Of a stretch of DNA of 8,439 bases, positions 7,074-8,439 are shown piece by piece. Position 1 is the first letter of the stretch; each line of letters starts with the position of its first letter. Source of the stretch: Haemophilus parahaemolyticus (GTDB lineage: Bacteria; Pseudomonadota; Gammaproteobacteria; Enterobacterales; Pasteurellaceae); assembly GCF_018373095.1 (NCBI RefSeq), contig NZ_JAHAHT010000080.1:1-8439 (forward strand). The letters run 5' to 3'. Both the position numbers and the translations under genes were made by a program. The notes beneath the pieces were generated by a model, which saw nothing but the letters and a program-made list of their open reading frames with translations, was not told the origin of the DNA and did no database searches.

Positions 7074-8143
7074 TATTTTCTCGTCCCGTACAATCTTGGT
7101 TGCGTATAGTGGTCAATCAGCGGTACGCAAATATTGGCTAGCAACACTGAGAATGCCACTGCATCGGGGTAATTTCCATAATAACGAATCAGGTAAACCA
7201 ACAAGCCAATTAAGCCACCGAAAATTAGTTTTCCACGTGGCGTAATGGAGGCGGAAACGGGATCAGTCGCAATAAAGAACGCTCCAAACATCATCGCCCC
7301 ACTAAAAAGATGTTGCCACGTTTCCCACAATGCACTGCTCGAATCGGCAAAAGCGAGTTGTTTCACCGCATTGTCCGTGTAGCTACACAACACAAACACC
7401 GCCAACATCGCTACTGGAATTTGCCAGTGAATGATACGTTTCGCAATCAGGAAAATCCCACCAATCAAAAACGCCAAATTGATTTGAAACCAGCCGTTAA
7501 AGCCCAATTTATCGCTGATATTTTGTGCAAGTTCTGGTGCAATAAAACCTTGTGCCTTCATCGCTAATTTCGCACTATCAAGCGGTGTTGCTTGAGTAAT
7601 ACCATCTACGCTATCAACTAATTGACGCAAACTAAATCCATCACTAGTTACGCCAGTAAAAACCAAATGAAAGGCGTCGTTCATCGTTGGCGGCTCGCTT
7701 AATAGCTGGCTTGGTACGCTCCATGAGGTCATTTGCACAGGGAACGAAATCAATAGCAACGCATATGCTACCATAGCAGGGTTAAACAAATTCTGCCCTA
7801 ATCCACCGTAAATATGTTTTGCCAGCAGTAAAGCAACAATCATCCCGATCATCACGATCCAATAAGGGGAATAAGGCGGAATAGACATTGCTAAAATCAG
7901 TGCGGTTAAAATGCCAGAGAGATCCGCCAAATAGAAAGCAGTCGGTTTTCGGCGAAGTTTTGCCACAGTAAGTTCAATAACCACGGCAAAGCTAACTGCA
8001 ATAATAACCTGCACCAACACGCCAACGCCGAAGTAATAGCATTGCACAACAAGGGCGGGCAACATAGCAACCATCACCCATAACATAAATTTGGCGGTTA
8101 AATTACTCCCATGTGTATGTGGGGAGCTGACCATTTTAAACAT
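7073..8143 (-). CDS. rnfD: Electron transport complex subunit RnfD (RsxD), FMN-binding
   Basis: A complete polytopic membrane protein of 356 residues (E. coli RsxD is about 352), related to NqrB of the sodium-pumping NADH:quinone reductase. Many hydrophobic segments are visible, about five before and five after a loop at roughly residues 145-215. That loop has the block DGITQATPLDS, whose Thr186 matches the threonine that carries covalent FMN in the family. Other family blocks are YGGLGQNLFNPAM (112-124), ISFPVQMTSW (132-141), FGAFFIATDPVSAS (286-299) and the C-terminal VPLIDHYTQPRLYG. The start at 8143 has a good AAGGAAG Shine-Dalgarno; a second in-frame ATG three codons on is less well spaced. 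It is 29 nt downstream of rnfC and overlaps rnfG by one base. Confidence 0.97.
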   Translation of the reverse strand: MFKMVSSPHTHGSNLTAKFMLWVMVAMLPALVVQCYYFGVGVLVQVIIAVSFAVVIELTVAKLRRKPTAFYLADLSGILTALILAMSIPPYSPYWIVMIGMIVALLLAKHIYGGLGQNLFNPAMVAYALLLISFPVQMTSWSVPSQLLSEPPTMNDAFHLVFTGVTSDGFSLRQLVDSVDGITQATPLDSAKLAMKAQGFIAPELAQNISDKLGFNGWFQINLAFLIGGIFLIAKRIIHWQIPVAMLAVFVLCSYTDNAVKQLAFADSSSALWETWQHLFSGAMMFGAFFIATDPVSASITPRGKLIFGGLIGLLVYLIRYYGNYPDAVAFSVLLANICVPLIDHYTQPRLYGTRK

Positions 8144-8172
8144 TGATGCTTCCTTTTCTTTCCATTATTCGG

Positions 8173-8439
8173 TTATTGTTCACTCTGTTGTTGAGCTGCT
8201 TTTTTTGCTTTTGCACGAGCAATCGCCGCAGCAACAGCGGCTTTGCGAGGATCAAGCTCTTCCGTTGGTTTTGCAACCTCTTCGGTTTTTTCGACCGCTT
8301 GCTGTGCCTCTTTCTTCGCTTTTGCACGAGCAATCGCCGCAGCGACAGCGGCTTTGCGAGGATCAAGCTCTTCGGTAGGTTTTGCAACCTCTTCGGTTTT
8401 TTCGACCGCTTGCTGTGCCTCTTTCTTCGCTTTTGCACG
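8173..8439 (-). CDS. rnfC: Electron transport complex subunit RnfC (RsxC), C-terminal 88 residues only
   Basis: This frame runs in from the right edge with no start and ends at a TAA at 8173. The 88 residues are rich in Ala, Lys, Glu and Gln and contain two and a part copies of a 37-residue unit with the recognisable core LDPRKAAVAAAIARAKAKK. Such repeats are typical of the C-terminal extension of gammaproteobacterial RnfC/RsxC; E. coli RsxC carries similar ones. The family's N-terminal NADH/FMN and 4Fe-4S domains would lie beyond the window. RnfC is the membrane-associated subunit through which NADH is thought to connect to the complex. The role of the tail is not known to me; its charge pattern suggests helical, possibly coiled-coil, structure. 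The position directly before rnfD and the repeat core make the assignment firm despite the missing domains. Confidence 0.93.
   Translation of the reverse strand, partial: RAKAKKEAQQAVEKTEEVAKPTEELDPRKAAVAAAIARAKAKKEAQQAVEKTEEVAKPTEELDPRKAAVAAAIARAKAKKAAQQQSEQ
8176..8439 (-). repeat. 111-bp in-frame tandem repeats in the 3' end of rnfC
   Basis: Two full 111-bp units (8329-8439 and 8218-8328) differ at only three positions by my count. A shortened, diverged third copy (8176-8217) ends at the stop codon. Each unit encodes 37 residues, so changes in copy number keep the frame. The array reaches the edge of the window, so the total number of copies is unknown. Confidence 0.93.

Noticed and set aside
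8136..8438. A 100-codon Lys/Arg-rich minus-strand frame overlapping the rnfC tail
   Set aside because: It is the rnfC repeat read in another frame. Repeats of 111 bp keep all frames in phase, so a long open frame is expected. The true frame gives the known RnfC repeat core.
1..8439. CRISPR arrays, insertion sequences, tRNA genes or phage attachment sites
   Set aside because: Almost all of the window is accounted for by conserved genes. The only direct repeats are within the rnfC coding frame, and no spacer-repeat pattern or transposase was found.

Overview
The window reads as a chromosomal segment from a gammaproteobacterium of the family Pasteurellaceae (Haemophilus/Actinobacillus/Mannheimia relatives). 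This is inferred from AT-rich codon use, the close fit of every protein to its Haemophilus or E. coli counterpart, and a surplus of the octamer CAAGCGGT, which is the core of one Pasteurellaceae DNA-uptake signal. I cannot assign a species. There are no tRNA or rRNA genes, no insertion sequences, no CRISPR array and no phage genes.

All genes lie on the minus strand and are packed head to tail, so transcription runs from right (8439) to left (1). In transcription order they are: the 3' end of rnfC (8439-8173, with 111-bp direct repeats), rnfD (8143-7073), rnfG (7073-6441), rnfE (6432-5740), an lpxM/msbB lipid A acyltransferase (5739-4783), a seven-MCE-domain letB (4760-2094), luxS (2068-1559), an intrinsic terminator (1525-1501), and the first 493 codons of an ABC exporter (1481-1). 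Gaps from rnfC to luxS range from a 1-nt overlap to 29 nt, with no obvious promoter inside. The simplest reading is one long transcript, rnf-lpxM-letB-luxS, ending at the terminator after luxS.

The gene products share an envelope and redox theme. RnfC, D, G and E are parts of the membrane electron-transfer complex. LpxM adds the last acyl chain to lipid A. LetB is a periplasm-spanning lipid-transport tube. LuxS recycles S-ribosylhomocysteine and makes the AI-2 precursor. The exporter at the left edge is MsbA-like in architecture. Each gene is a known family. What is unusual is the arrangement: lpxM starts on the base directly after the rnfE stop codon, letB has no letA partner beside it, luxS closes the cluster, and the terminator sits so close to the ABC gene that it may act as an attenuator. 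I found no convincing previously undescribed system.
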